A stretch of DNA of 64,000 bases from assembly GCF_030125375.1 (NCBI RefSeq), contig NZ_JASJUU010000001.1, positions 1-64,000 on the forward strand, read 5' to 3'. Numbering within the stretch: the first letter of the stretch is position 1; every line of letters begins with the position of its first letter. The DNA is from Pseudoalteromonas umbrosa. GTDB taxonomy: Bacteria; Pseudomonadota; Gammaproteobacteria; Enterobacterales; Alteromonadaceae. The position numbers were made by a program, and so were the translations under genes. The notes below the pieces were generated by a model, which was given only the letters and a program-made list of their open reading frames with translations, was not told the origin of the DNA and searched no databases. This document shows, in pieces, positions 1 through 8,032 of the stretch.

Positions 1-232
<232 letters not shown>

Positions 233-349
233 TACAACGCCAAAGTGGTTTTAAGCTTGTTAGAAGTTAAGAATAGAAAGTAGACGATAAGAATTTAATT
301 ACGCTTCCAGATTTTAGTAAGGTGTTTTAAACATCTTGCATACAGAATT

Positions 350-465
350 TCCTGGTAAACATAGCATTTTGGAACCACCTGACCCCATGCCGAACTCAGT
401 AGTGAAACGAAATAGCGCCGATGATAGTGTGGGGTTTCCCATGTGAAAGTAGGACATTGCCAGGG
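350..465 (+). rRNA. rrf: 5S ribosomal RNA, copy 1
   Basis: The gene contains the 5S core CCATGCCGAACTCAGTAGTG and GTAGGACATTGCC. Helix I is formed by CCTGG at the 5' end and CCAGG at the 3' end. It lies directly behind 23S. It differs from copy 2 in both strands of helix I (CCTGG/CCAGG against CTTGG/CCAAG), so pairing is kept. It also has CTGACCCC where copy 2 has CTGACTCC. Ends are set from helix I and are uncertain by one or two bases. Confidence 0.95.
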
Positions 466-510
466 CCCAATTTTAAAAAATAAATAATAAAAACTAAAAG
501 TAAAGAATTT

Positions 511-626
511 GCTTGGTGAACATAGCATTTTGGAACCACCTGACTCCATGCCGAACTCAGTAGTGAAACGAAATAGCGCCGATGATAGTGTGGGGTTTCC
601 CATGTGAAAGTAGGACATTGCCAAGC
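511..626 (+). rRNA. rrf: 5S ribosomal RNA, copy 2
   Basis: This second full-length 5S gene follows copy 1 after a 45-base A/T-rich spacer. Helix I is GCTTGG paired with CCAAGC. From the core to the 3' arm it is nearly identical to copy 1. A rho-independent terminator follows 14 bases later and probably ends the rRNA operon. Confidence 0.95.
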
Positions 627-640
627 GCCAAATAAAAGAA

Positions 641-669
641 AGCCCGATTCGAAAGAGTCGGGCTTTTTT
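641..669 (+). terminator. Rho-independent terminator of the rRNA operon
   Basis: AGCCCGATTC pairs with GAGTCGGGCT (ten pairs, one G-U) around a GAAA-containing loop and is followed by a run of T. It lies directly after 5S copy 2. Confidence 0.9.
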
Positions 670-762
670 GCGTTTAAGTCCCTTAGCAGCGATTAAAGCG
701 GCTCATTTCACCTTGCACAAAAAGAGCGTACTCACTGCGTTCGCTGCCGCTAACCTTTTGCA

Positions 763-827
763 CGATAGCGCTGATGATAGTGTGTGGGGCGGCCAGCGGT
801 GGCTTTCCCATGTGAAAGTAGGACATT
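763..827 (+). pseudogene. Decayed 5S rRNA fragment
   Basis: ATAGCGCTGATGATAGTGTG and TTTCCCATGTGAAAGTAGG repeat the 3' half of the two upstream 5S genes. They are interrupted by an extra GC-rich stretch (about 788-800), and the 5' half is missing. It cannot fold as 5S rRNA. The sequence GCCAAATAAAAGAAA that follows is the same as that behind 5S copy 2, so this is the remnant of a duplicated 5S-terminator unit. Confidence 0.75.
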
Positions 828-863
828 CTACTGCGTAGCGCACCAAAAGCGCCAAATAAAAGA

Positions 864-892
864 AACCCGTTGCAGAGATGCAACGGGTTTTT
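864..892 (+). terminator. Rho-independent terminator behind the 5S fragment
   Basis: AACCCGTTGC pairs perfectly with GCAACGGGTT and is followed by T residues. It stands in the same place relative to the 5S fragment as the terminator at 641-669 does to 5S copy 2, but the stem sequence is different. Confidence 0.85.
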
Positions 893-1050
893 GTGTTTAA
901 GTCTCTTGGCAACAGCTAAAATAGCTCACTTCACCTTGCACGAAAAGAATGTCAGCGCTTCGCGCTGTGTCATTAACCTTTCGCACGATATTCACCTTGC
1001 GCAAAAAGAGCGCACTCACTTTGTTCGCTGTCGCTAACCTTTTGCACGAT

Positions 1051-1266
1051 AAGTGCAAGTTGAAGTGAGCAAGTTTCACCACCACTAATCTGCTTGCTCG
1101 ACCCTCTCAAGCGAGTAGTAGTTGAACTCGTTTCAATAACTATATGCTCAACGGTTATGATTACTCGGTTTGCTGGTTGGGTAAGTGCTGCAAACCGATA
1201 AAGTAAAATAAACGATATCTATTGCCGAAAGTGGGCGCTTAGTGCAGATCAGAGAGGAAAAGCATA
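1051..1266. other. Non-coding stretch between repeats and phage remnant
   Basis: I see no intact gene or RNA. The last 63 bases can be read as an open frame ending TAA at 1265-1267, which overlaps the ATG of the phage remnant as TAATG. That is the spacing expected of a lost upstream phage gene, but the encoded peptide is too short to recognise. Confidence 0.4.
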
Positions 1267-1619
1267 ATGGCAGGAGTTAAATTCAGTCTACAATTTTATC
1301 ATTGATAGTTATCAACATAACTTAATCAAATGCTTCTGAATTCCCAAACCCGAAAACACTCCACTAAAACATTGGTAAATATTTACTTCTATCAACAGCA
1401 GAGCGCTGGGATAAACAGCAAGTGCCCGACGGCTCGAATTGGGAACCTCTGAACGAATTTACTCAGAAAAGTGACACTAAAAACAAAAACTCGATTTTAT
1501 GAGAGTACGATTTTCAGAGTGAAGCCCTTGCATACTTTGCGGATGAAGCCGGCGTTGAGTTTGGCTCAAACCGCGCTCATGCAGATGATATAGCACCTTG
1601 GTCTGGCTGCGGTGCCTAG
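1267..1619 (+). pseudogene. Broken Mu-like phage virion morphogenesis protein (gpG / tail-completion family)
   Basis: The ATG at 1267 has an upstream AGAGAGG and encodes MAGVKFSLQF before a stop. From 1371 another frame reads IGKYLLLSTAERWDKQQ, then PDGSNWEPL, then NKNSIL and an in-frame TGA at 1500. It continues in the same frame with DEAGVEFGSNRAHA to a stop at 1617. The order of these blocks (start, IGxYLLxSTxxRxxxQ, PDGxxWxPL, ILxE, VEFGSN) is that of the Mu-like phage virion-morphogenesis family as I remember it. The gene therefore has at least one frameshift or deletion (about 1303-1370) and one nonsense codon. No other phage gene is nearby, so this is a relic. A profile search of the joined translation would settle it. 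Confidence 0.65.
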
Positions 1620-2153
1620 TTGTCAATTCTCAGGGCTGACCTACTACAGTTAGCTGATGAACCTTTTATGATGTGCGTTGTGTGCTCCTGAGAGGCGCTG
1701 AGGTGATGTACGGCTACAATGGAATGATTTATGAATATTAACCCCGTTTAGAAACGTTTCTAAAGGTGTTTAAACAGGCTTTTTCTGCAACAGGTCTATA
1801 AATTTGATTTAAACAGTTATATAAATTGGCTAATAAGAAAACAGTTGAAGAAGTGCTCATTCGATAATTATAATCTTTAATAGCAAGAACAGCGGTCCAT
1901 GTACTAACTATTGCGACATAAGAGATAGGGAAAATATAATGAGGAATCCAAATTCCTACTATACTTCGTTTCACTGACAAGGAATCTAGCTAAGCAGCTA
2001 TTGATGTTGCATCTTGCTGTGCTTATCCTGATACGATCTCTACTATTTATATAGGCTCTATTCTGATCATTAAACTGCTTCGACAGATAATTACAGTCAC
2101 TTGTGTGAGCTCATATTTCGACCACCTAATGCATGAGTATTAATTAATAATGG
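1620..2153. other. Gene-poor stretch
   Basis: Nothing here can be supported as a gene. A minus-strand frame of 80 codons (1738-1980) has a hydrophobic middle, but it has no recognisable family and sits in A/T-rich debris. I do not call it. Confidence 0.4.
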
Positions 2154-2220
2154 CGGTAGTATCTCCAATTGGTAACGGTGAACGTCAGTTATGATGTGAG
2201 TTCGAGCCTCAGCCTATCGA
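2154..2220 (+). pseudogene. tRNA-like relic
   Basis: The segment can be folded like a tRNA. The acceptor arm CGGTAGT (2154-2160) pairs with CCTATCG (2213-2219) except for the last pair. The D-arm contains AATTGGTAA. ACGTC pairs with GATGT as an anticodon stem. The T-arm is GTGAG-TTCGAGC-CTCAG with one mismatch. The anticodon loop is one base short and the variable loop is missing, so it is unlikely to be functional. It could be a decayed tRNA, a phage tRNA or chance. A covariance-model scan would decide. Confidence 0.35.
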
Positions 2221-2226
2221 CACAAT

Positions 2227-2344
2227 TTATACACCGCCCTGAATACCACTTTCTATCGCTGAGCTTTCAACTTTAAACATACTGATGATGGTATCTAATT
2301 CGATGGCTTTGCCTTTAAATTTCACTGGGCTTAATTGGGCAACC
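2227..2344 (-). pseudogene. Possible C-terminal tail of a methyl-accepting chemotaxis protein
   Basis: On the minus strand an open frame ends at 2227 and reads KGKAIELDTIISMFKVE near its end. Chemoreceptors of this group commonly end with a similar helix (...L...I..FKV). There is no start and no signalling hairpin domain, so it can only be a remnant. The match is short and could be chance. Confidence 0.25.
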
Positions 2345-2657
2345 TAAGAAAACGTAATAAACATAGCCTTTTAAAAAACCGAAATTTGACATTAATTTAT
2401 TGATTTACCTACTAGGTTTTGTCTCGGTGCTACACATTTTGGATAAGCTGCCCGCAGAAATCTGAATGCCAATCTAAGACTAGCATTATTTTTGAATCAT
2501 TATTGTCAGAATTCCTCCTATTGCTGGAATAAAACCTGCTTAAACACAGCTATGGATGGGTTAAAAGCATATTATTGACAAAGTTGATTCGCTTTTTATT
2601 GTGTTTTAACTTATTGATATTTATTGCTTAAATTTGTTTTCTTGATTAGACCTAAAG
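2345..2657. other. A/T-rich intergenic region upstream of flgB
   Basis: No gene or RNA is apparent. The genes usually found upstream of flgB in related bacteria (flgA, flgM, flgN, cheV, cheR) are absent here. Confidence 0.5.
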
Positions 2658-2674
2658 TTGGTCTTACTTTTGCA
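2658..2674 (+). promoter_or_regulatory. Sigma-54 promoter of flgBCDE
   Basis: TTGGTCTTACTTTTGCA has GG and GC separated by exactly ten bases, as required for the -24/-12 elements. The predicted transcript start lies about 12 bases downstream, just before the flgB ribosome site. This fits FlrC-dependent class III control known for polar flagella. Confidence 0.8.
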
Positions 2675-2709
2675 TTAACCTGCATATAGTCAAATTTTTG
2701 GAGTTGGTT

Positions 2710-3123
2710 ATGGCAATTAGTTTTGATAAAGCGCTAGGAGTGCATCAGCATACAATGTTGATCCGTTCTCAACGTGCAGAGATCTTAGCGAGTAATATCG
2801 CAAATGCTGATACTCCCGGTTACAAAGCAAAAGACATAGATTTTGGCCGAGCGTTAAATGCGGCAAAGTCGGCACAGCAAAGCGGCAATCAGATGACCCG
2901 TACCAACGAAAAACACATTAGTGGTGGGACAAGATTGACTAACAGTGAAGAATTATTTCGTAATCCAAATCAAACAGATACGGGCGATGGCAACTCTGTT
3001 GATATACAGGTGGAACGAAACTTGTATGTACAAAATGCATTAGAGTACCAAGCTAGTTTGAACTTTTTGGGTGGTAAATTTAAAAGCTTGAAAAAAGCGC
3101 TTGGTGGTGGTCAAGGAGCCTAA
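2710..3123 (+). CDS. flgB: Flagellar basal-body rod protein FlgB
   Basis: FlgB forms part of the proximal rod of the flagellar basal body in the periplasm, next to the MS ring. The protein is 137 residues, the usual size. It shows the rod/hook family motif SNIANADTPGYKAKDIDF near residue 30 and a C-terminal helical region with LEYQASLNFL. I chose ATG 2710 because GGAG lies 7 bases upstream and the family begins MAISFDKALG. An upstream in-frame TTG at 2698 would add four residues. It is the first gene of a sigma-54 operon and is followed two bases later by flgC. Confidence 0.97.
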   Translation: MAISFDKALGVHQHTMLIRSQRAEILASNIANADTPGYKAKDIDFGRALNAAKSAQQSGNQMTRTNEKHISGGTRLTNSEELFRNPNQTDTGDGNSVDIQVERNLYVQNALEYQASLNFLGGKFKSLKKALGGGQGA

Positions 3124-3125
3124 TT

Positions 3126-3557
3126 ATGAGTTTATATAACGTTTTTGATATCGCAGGCTCTGGCATGAGTGCACAGAATGTACGCTTGAATACCACTGCC
3201 AGTAATATATCCAATGCAAACAGCATCAGTTCTAGTCAGGATAAAGTGTATAGAGCTAGGCATCCCGTATTTGCTGCCGAATTGAATAAGGCAGCAGCGG
3301 CAAATCCTAATACATTGAGTTCGTCTGTGGGAGTTAAGGTTTTGGGTATTGTTGAGAGTGACAAGCCGCTGCAAGTTGAATACAACCCTAATCACCCAAG
3401 TGCTGATAAAGATGGTTATATCTATAAACCGAATGTGAACGTGGTGGAAGAAATGACAAACATGATTTCCGCCTCACGGTCGTACCAAACGAATGTTCAA
3501 GTAGCAGACGCAGCAAAGCAGATGTTAAGTAAAACTCTGTTGCTTGGTCAGCGCTAA
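3126..3557 (+). CDS. flgC: Flagellar basal-body rod protein FlgC
   Basis: FlgC is a proximal rod subunit that stacks with FlgB, FlgF and FlgG. The 143-residue protein has the N-terminal signature NTTASNISNANSI, a variant of the usual ASNIANA/NTT motif, and the C-terminal rod helix EEMTNMISASRSYQTNVQV. It starts two bases after the flgB stop, so the two are translated together. It belongs to the flgBCDE operon. Confidence 0.97.
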   Translation: MSLYNVFDIAGSGMSAQNVRLNTTASNISNANSISSSQDKVYRARHPVFAAELNKAAAANPNTLSSSVGVKVLGIVESDKPLQVEYNPNHPSADKDGYIYKPNVNVVEEMTNMISASRSYQTNVQVADAAKQMLSKTLLLGQR

Positions 3558-3572
3558 TTGGGAGTATAGCTG

Positions 3573-4250
3573 ATGAGTAATGATGTCAATTCCGCAACTT
3601 CGTCCTTTGTTGACTCGTTGCGTTGGCAAGATAACAAAGTGCCAACTGAGAAAAATGATGAGCTAAAGCAGGAAGATTTCTTTGCGCTACTTACTCAGCA
3701 ATTGTCTTTTCAAGACCCGAGTAAACCAGCTGACAATGATCAGATGATATCCCAGATGACCAACTTTACGATGGCTGAGGGTATTTCAAACTTAAATACG
3801 AAGTTTGAGTCATTGGCCGCATCGATGACATCAAATTCAGCACTTCAAGCATCGACATTGATAGGTAAGAAAGCTTTGCTCGAGTCTGACACCATCGAGC
3901 ATGGACCCGGCTTGCAGGCGAGAGGGTCTATCATTGTTGCAGAGCCTGTCGAAAAACTCACTTTGAGTATCATCAATGATAAGAAGGAGCTTGTCAGAAA
4001 GATTGAATTAGGTAACCAAAGTGTAGGTGCAACCCGCTTCGAGTGGGATGGGCTTACTGATGATGATGAACCAGCCCCTGCTGGCGAGTACACAATTAAA
4101 GCTGAAGGGCAAACAAACGGTAAGTTTGAGGCATTGCCAACAGCAACATTTAGAAATATTGATAGTGTGAATGTAAATGGCTCTCAGGGCATTGTAATTA
4201 ACACTAAAGCTGGTGCAGTTAGACTGTCTGACGTTGCAGAGATAGCTTAA
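3573..4250 (+). CDS. flgD: Flagellar hook-capping protein FlgD
   Basis: FlgD caps the growing hook and lets FlgE subunits polymerise, and is then replaced by FlgK. The 225-residue protein has the conserved N-terminal block EDFFALLTQQLSFQDPSKPA and DQMISQMTNFTMAEG (residues about 32-75). A beta-rich C-terminal half with FEWDGLTDDD (FLIG/tudor-like region of the family) follows. Length and order are typical. It lies between flgC and flgE in the same operon. Confidence 0.97.
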   Translation: MSNDVNSATSSFVDSLRWQDNKVPTEKNDELKQEDFFALLTQQLSFQDPSKPADNDQMISQMTNFTMAEGISNLNTKFESLAASMTSNSALQASTLIGKKALLESDTIEHGPGLQARGSIIVAEPVEKLTLSIINDKKELVRKIELGNQSVGATRFEWDGLTDDDEPAPAGEYTIKAEGQTNGKFEALPTATFRNIDSVNVNGSQGIVINTKAGAVRLSDVAEIA

Positions 4251-4288
4251 TCACAAGATTTAACCTTCATTTATAGAGGTATTAGAGT

Positions 4289-5641
4289 ATGAGTTTTAAT
4301 ATTGCTTTAACAGGACTAGCTGCAGCCCAAAAAGATTTGGACACAACAGCTAATAACATTGCAAACGTAAATACCACGGGCTTTAAAGAGTCTCGTGCAG
4401 AATTTGCTTCTGTATATGCATCGTCAGTATTTAGTGCTGGTAAAACTAAAAATGGTGATGGTGTATCAACAACCATGGTTGCTCAGCAATTCCACCAAGG
4501 CTCTTTAAACTTTACCCAAAACTCACTTGACCTTGCTATTACAGGTGAAGGTTATTTCGCAATGAGTGAAGATTTAGGTAGTCAAGATTATACATTCACC
4601 CGAGCAGGTGCCTTTAAGCTGAATAAAGATAATTTTATTGTCGATGCTAATGGTAACTTTTTACAGGGTTTCCCTGTTGATCCAAGTACAGGTGATACAA
4701 CATCAGTGAGTTTAAGTACGTCGTCACCATTGCAAATACCAGATGCTTCAGGTTCTCCGCGTGCAACAACGAATGTTTATTCATCATTTAATTTAGATTC
4801 AACAGCGACTGCACCAACGATTGCGTTCGACCCCGATACGTCGGCATCTTATAACAGCTCAACGTCGACGACAGTGTATGACTCTTTGGGTGAGCCACAT
4901 ACATTGCAACTATTTTTCCGTAAAGAAGATCCAGCAACTGCTCCAAATGAGTGGCAGGTGTTTGCAACGTTAGGTGGAAAGTCTTTTGATGCAAATGGCA
5001 GTGAGATTGTTCCGCCCGCAACAATAACGGCCATTACTGAATTTGGATTTAATGCGCAAGGTTTTCCAGAGCATACTGACGCTGCAGAAACCCCCAACAC
5101 AGGTACAACCTTTAACCCACTTAATTTAACAGCAGGTAATTTATCTGGGTTATTAACTAACGGCGCAACCTTTCCGTCAGACATTCAATTAAACTGGCGT
5201 GATGAAGCTAATACAACCAATAAGTTACCAACGCAGTTTGCAAGCCGTTTTGAAGTTAAGGCACTTGACCAAGATGGTGCGACAACTGGCCGACTTGCAG
5301 GTATTGATATTGGTTCTGATGGTAAGATTGTCGCGTCTTACAGTAATGGTGATTCAACCTTCCTAGGACAGGTTGCGATGGTGAGATTTTCAAACTCACA
5401 GGGTTTGACTGAAGCCGGTAATACTGGCTGGAAGAAAAGTTTAACGTCTGGTGAGCCAATCGCAGGCGAACCTGGTTCAGGTACTTTGGGTACAATCAAC
5501 TCATCAGCGCTTGAGCAATCAAATGTAAACTTGACTAATGAGTTGGTTGACTTGATAAGCGCGCAAAGAAACTTCCAAGCAAATTCAAGGGCGCTAGAAG
5601 TGAATTCAACATTGCAACAAGCTATCTTGCAGATCCGATAA
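4289..5641 (+). CDS. flgE: Flagellar hook protein FlgE
   Basis: FlgE polymerises into the hook, the universal joint outside the cell. The 450-residue protein has the N-terminal motif TANNIANVNTTGFKESRAEF, a long beta-rich centre and the C-terminal helix SNVNLTNELVDLISAQRNFQ. It is somewhat longer than the enteric FlgE (about 400), with the extra residues in the surface-exposed centre. It is the last gene of the first block and is followed by a strong terminator. Confidence 0.97.
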   Translation: MSFNIALTGLAAAQKDLDTTANNIANVNTTGFKESRAEFASVYASSVFSAGKTKNGDGVSTTMVAQQFHQGSLNFTQNSLDLAITGEGYFAMSEDLGSQDYTFTRAGAFKLNKDNFIVDANGNFLQGFPVDPSTGDTTSVSLSTSSPLQIPDASGSPRATTNVYSSFNLDSTATAPTIAFDPDTSASYNSSTSTTVYDSLGEPHTLQLFFRKEDPATAPNEWQVFATLGGKSFDANGSEIVPPATITAITEFGFNAQGFPEHTDAAETPNTGTTFNPLNLTAGNLSGLLTNGATFPSDIQLNWRDEANTTNKLPTQFASRFEVKALDQDGATTGRLAGIDIGSDGKIVASYSNGDSTFLGQVAMVRFSNSQGLTEAGNTGWKKSLTSGEPIAGEPGSGTLGTINSSALEQSNVNLTNELVDLISAQRNFQANSRALEVNSTLQQAILQIR

Positions 5642-5653
5642 TACCCCTTCTGT

Positions 5654-5680
5654 AAAAAAAGCCGCATTTGCGGCTTTTTT
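5654..5680 (+). terminator. Terminator after flgE
   Basis: AGCCGCA and TGCGGCT form a compact hairpin with A residues before and six T residues after it. It separates flgBCDE from the sigma-54 promoter of flgF. Confidence 0.9.
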
Positions 5681-5697
5681 ATTTTTTGACACTCACC

Positions 5698-5715
5698 TTG
5701 GCATTAATATTGCTT
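5698..5715 (+). promoter_or_regulatory. Sigma-54 promoter of flgFGHI
   Basis: TTGGCATTAATATTGCTT has GG (5700-5701) and GC (5712-5713) ten bases apart. It lies between the flgE terminator and the flgF start, about 37 bases before the ATG. Confidence 0.85.
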
Positions 5716-5751
5716 TTATCACTATATATTGAACAGTTTTAGGTCGTTCTC

Positions 5752-6516
5752 ATGGATAAAATGCTTTATGTCGCCATGTCTGGCGCTAAGCAAAGCCTTC
5801 GCGGTGTTGCGCTTAAGGCTAATAATTTAGCAAACGCAAATACGACAGGCTTTAAGGCTGATTTCGCACAAGCGAGATCGATGCAGGCTTTCGGAGAAGG
5901 GTTGCCTACTCGAGTATTCGCCATGCAGGAACGCCCTGGAACAAATATGTTAAGCGGAGCAGTTGCTGAAACAGGCCGGGACTTGGACATTGCTGTAGAT
6001 GAAAAGTCATGGATAAGTGTAATGGATGCAAGTGGCGAAGAAGCTTATACAAAAGTGGGGACGCTAAATATCACAAGTGATGGTGCTTTGGTAACTAGCC
6101 ATGGACGTCAATTAATTGGCGAAGGAGGACCAATCATCTTACCGTTACCGATCGATAAGGTCGTGTTTAGTGATGATGGCTCAATTCAAGTTCGCCCTCA
6201 AGGCGCGCCTGCTAATTTCTTAGAAACCGTTGATAGGTTGAAAATTATTTCTGCGGACAATAATAAATTAGAGAAAGGCAATGATGGTTTATTTAGGCCA
6301 AAAGAAGATCAGCTTGAAGACGGGCATTGTGGCTTTTGTGAGGTTTCCCCGACAGCCAAAGTTATGAGTGGTTATCTTGAAATGTCAAATGTGAATCCCG
6401 TTCATGAAATGGTCGATATGATTAATCACCAAAGACAGTTTGAGATGCAAATGAAGTTAATGAAGTCAGCAGAAGAAATCGACGAGCGACACACTTCGCT
6501 CCTGCGCATAGTATAA
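5752..6516 (+). CDS. flgF: Flagellar basal-body rod protein FlgF
   Basis: FlgF is a proximal rod component that joins the FlgB/FlgC part to the distal rod FlgG. The 254-residue protein carries the family motif LKANNLANANTTGFKADFAQ near residue 21. The C-terminal rod block is GYLEMSNVNPVHEMVDMI followed by HQRQFEMQMKLM. It is the first gene of the second flagellar block and is followed 18 bases later by flgG. Confidence 0.96.
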   Translation: MDKMLYVAMSGAKQSLRGVALKANNLANANTTGFKADFAQARSMQAFGEGLPTRVFAMQERPGTNMLSGAVAETGRDLDIAVDEKSWISVMDASGEEAYTKVGTLNITSDGALVTSHGRQLIGEGGPIILPLPIDKVVFSDDGSIQVRPQGAPANFLETVDRLKIISADNNKLEKGNDGLFRPKEDQLEDGHCGFCEVSPTAKVMSGYLEMSNVNPVHEMVDMINHQRQFEMQMKLMKSAEEIDERHTSLLRIV

Positions 6517-6534
6517 GAGAGTGAGGTATAAATT

Positions 6535-7323
6535 ATGAATCCAGCATTGTGGATAAGTAAAACAGGGCTTGATGCTCAGCAAACTGATATTTCAGTTATT
6601 TCGAATAACCTAGCTAACGCTAGTACCGTTGGTTATAAGAAAAGTAGAGCAATTTTCGAAGACTTGCTTTACCAGAATATCAACCAGCCGGGTGGTCGTT
6701 CTTCACAAGATACTGAATTGCCTTCAGGTTTAATGCTTGGTGCAGGTTCGAAAGTAGTAGCCAACCAAAAGAACTTTTCTCAAGGGAATATGATCAGCAC
6801 TGAGAATTCTTTGGACTGGATGATCCAAGGCCCAGGCTTTTTTGAAATTCAAATGCCAGATGGCACGATAGCGTATTCTCGTAATGGTCAATTCACTACG
6901 GATGAAACAGGGCGGGTTGTGACATCCGGCGCAGGTTTTCCTGTGCAGCCAGAGATGACAGTACCAGATAATGCGAACTCCATCACCATATCCCAAGACG
7001 GTGAAGTATCCGTAAGCATCAACGGTCAGGCGGAAAACACGGTTATTGGTCAATTGGTTATCAGTGATTTTATCAATCCATCAGGGTTAGAGCCGATTGG
7101 ACAAAATTTGTATACAGAAACTGCTGTAAGTGGGGCTCCAGTGCAAGGTAACCCAGGTGTTGAAGGATTAGGTTCTATGGTGCAGGGGGCGCTTGAAACG
7201 TCAAATGTGAACGTAACTGAAGAATTGGTAAACCTGATTGAGACCCAGCGCGTCTATGAGATGAACTCGAAAGTCATTAAGTCAGTTGACGAAATGCTAA
7301 GTTACATCAATCAACAACTTTAA
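6535..7323 (+). CDS. flgG: Flagellar distal rod protein FlgG
   Basis: FlgG forms the distal rod that crosses the peptidoglycan and the P and L rings. The 262-residue length is the family standard. It shows SNNLANASTVGYKKSRAIFE near residue 27 and the C-terminal block ETSNVNVTEELVNLIETQR. It is the paralogue of FlgF directly upstream and precedes flgH in the same operon. Confidence 0.97.
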   Translation: MNPALWISKTGLDAQQTDISVISNNLANASTVGYKKSRAIFEDLLYQNINQPGGRSSQDTELPSGLMLGAGSKVVANQKNFSQGNMISTENSLDWMIQGPGFFEIQMPDGTIAYSRNGQFTTDETGRVVTSGAGFPVQPEMTVPDNANSITISQDGEVSVSINGQAENTVIGQLVISDFINPSGLEPIGQNLYTETAVSGAPVQGNPGVEGLGSMVQGALETSNVNVTEELVNLIETQRVYEMNSKVIKSVDEMLSYINQQL

Positions 7324-7340
7324 GTAGGGTAGGGCAGATC

Positions 7341-8021
7341 ATGCGTAAATGTATATTGGTAGTTACGTTAGGTTTAGGCTTAAGTGGATGCATGTCTACG
7401 GAAAACAGTGATGTTGTTAGAGATGATCCTTATTACGCACCTATGTATCCCGAAATGGAAGCTGAGCCAGTCGTCACAACGGGCTCGCTGTTCAACTCAT
7501 ATTCAAATGATCTGTACTCTGATAAAAAAGCAGTGAGAGTCGGCGACATAATCACAGTTGTATTGAGAGAGTCTACTCAAGCTTCTAAAGCGGCTAATTC
7601 CAAATTAGATAAAGACAGTGAAGTAAATGTGGACCCTTTTCTTGGTCTAGGCAACGCCCCTGTCAATATTGGTGGCGATGCCATTCAATTGGATATGGGA
7701 GCGAACTCTTCCTATCAAGGTGATGCACAAGCCAATCAATCAAATAGTTTGTTTGGTAACATCTCTGTGAATGTTATGAGAGTTTTACCCAATGGCAACT
7801 TGGTGATCCGAGGTGAGAAATGGCTGACACTTAATACGGGGGAAGAGTTTATTCGCTTAGAGGGTTTAGTGAGGCCACAAGATGTTTCCGCTGAAAACGA
7901 AGTGGAGTCTAATCGAATTGCTAATGCACGTATCCAATATTCAGGTAAAGGTCAGACGCAAGAAGTCCAAAGTGCTGGTTGGCTAACTAAATTCTTCATG
8001 AGCACATTAATGCCATTTTAA
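7341..8021 (+). CDS. flgH: Flagellar L-ring lipoprotein FlgH
   Basis: FlgH builds the L ring in the outer membrane. The 226-residue protein begins with a lipoprotein signal peptide with lipobox LSGC, so Cys17 is the predicted lipidated residue. Later segments [13 protein letters not shown] and [15 protein letters not shown] are conserved in the family. The end, [17 protein letters not shown], is typical for FlgH. It lies between flgG and flgI, with which it works as the outer ring pair. Confidence 0.97.
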   Translation: MRKCILVVTLGLGLSGCMSTENSDVVRDDPYYAPMYPEMEAEPVVTTGSLFNSYSNDLYSDKKAVRVGDIITVVLRESTQASKAANSKLDKDSEVNVDPFLGLGNAPVNIGGDAIQLDMGANSSYQGDAQANQSNSLFGNISVNVMRVLPNGNLVIRGEKWLTLNTGEEFIRLEGLVRPQDVSAENEVESNRIANARIQYSGKGQTQEVQSAGWLTKFFMSTLMPF

Positions 8022-8032
8022 GGAAGTTGATT

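Larger units (their letters stand above)
707..1050. repeat. About 60-bp repeat, three copies (707-765, 930-990, 991-1050)
   Basis: Each unit starts TTCACCTTGCAC/GCAAAAAGAG (or close to it) and ends TAACCTTTTGCACGAT (TAACCTTTCGCACGAT in unit 2). The first and last parts are roughly inverted to each other, so each unit could fold. Units 2 and 3 are directly tandem. The bases before units 1 and 2 (TTTAAGTC.CTT and following) are also similar, so part of the spread comes from a larger duplication that includes the 5S tail and terminator. No function can be assigned. Confidence 0.6.

Noticed and set aside
295..1085. Minus-strand open frames across the 5S genes and repeats
   Set aside because: They are antisense to rRNA and repeats, repeat each other's sequence because the DNA is duplicated, and have no ribosome sites.
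1738..1980. 80-codon minus-strand frame with a hydrophobic segment
   Set aside because: No ribosome site, no recognisable family, located in decayed A/T-rich DNA.
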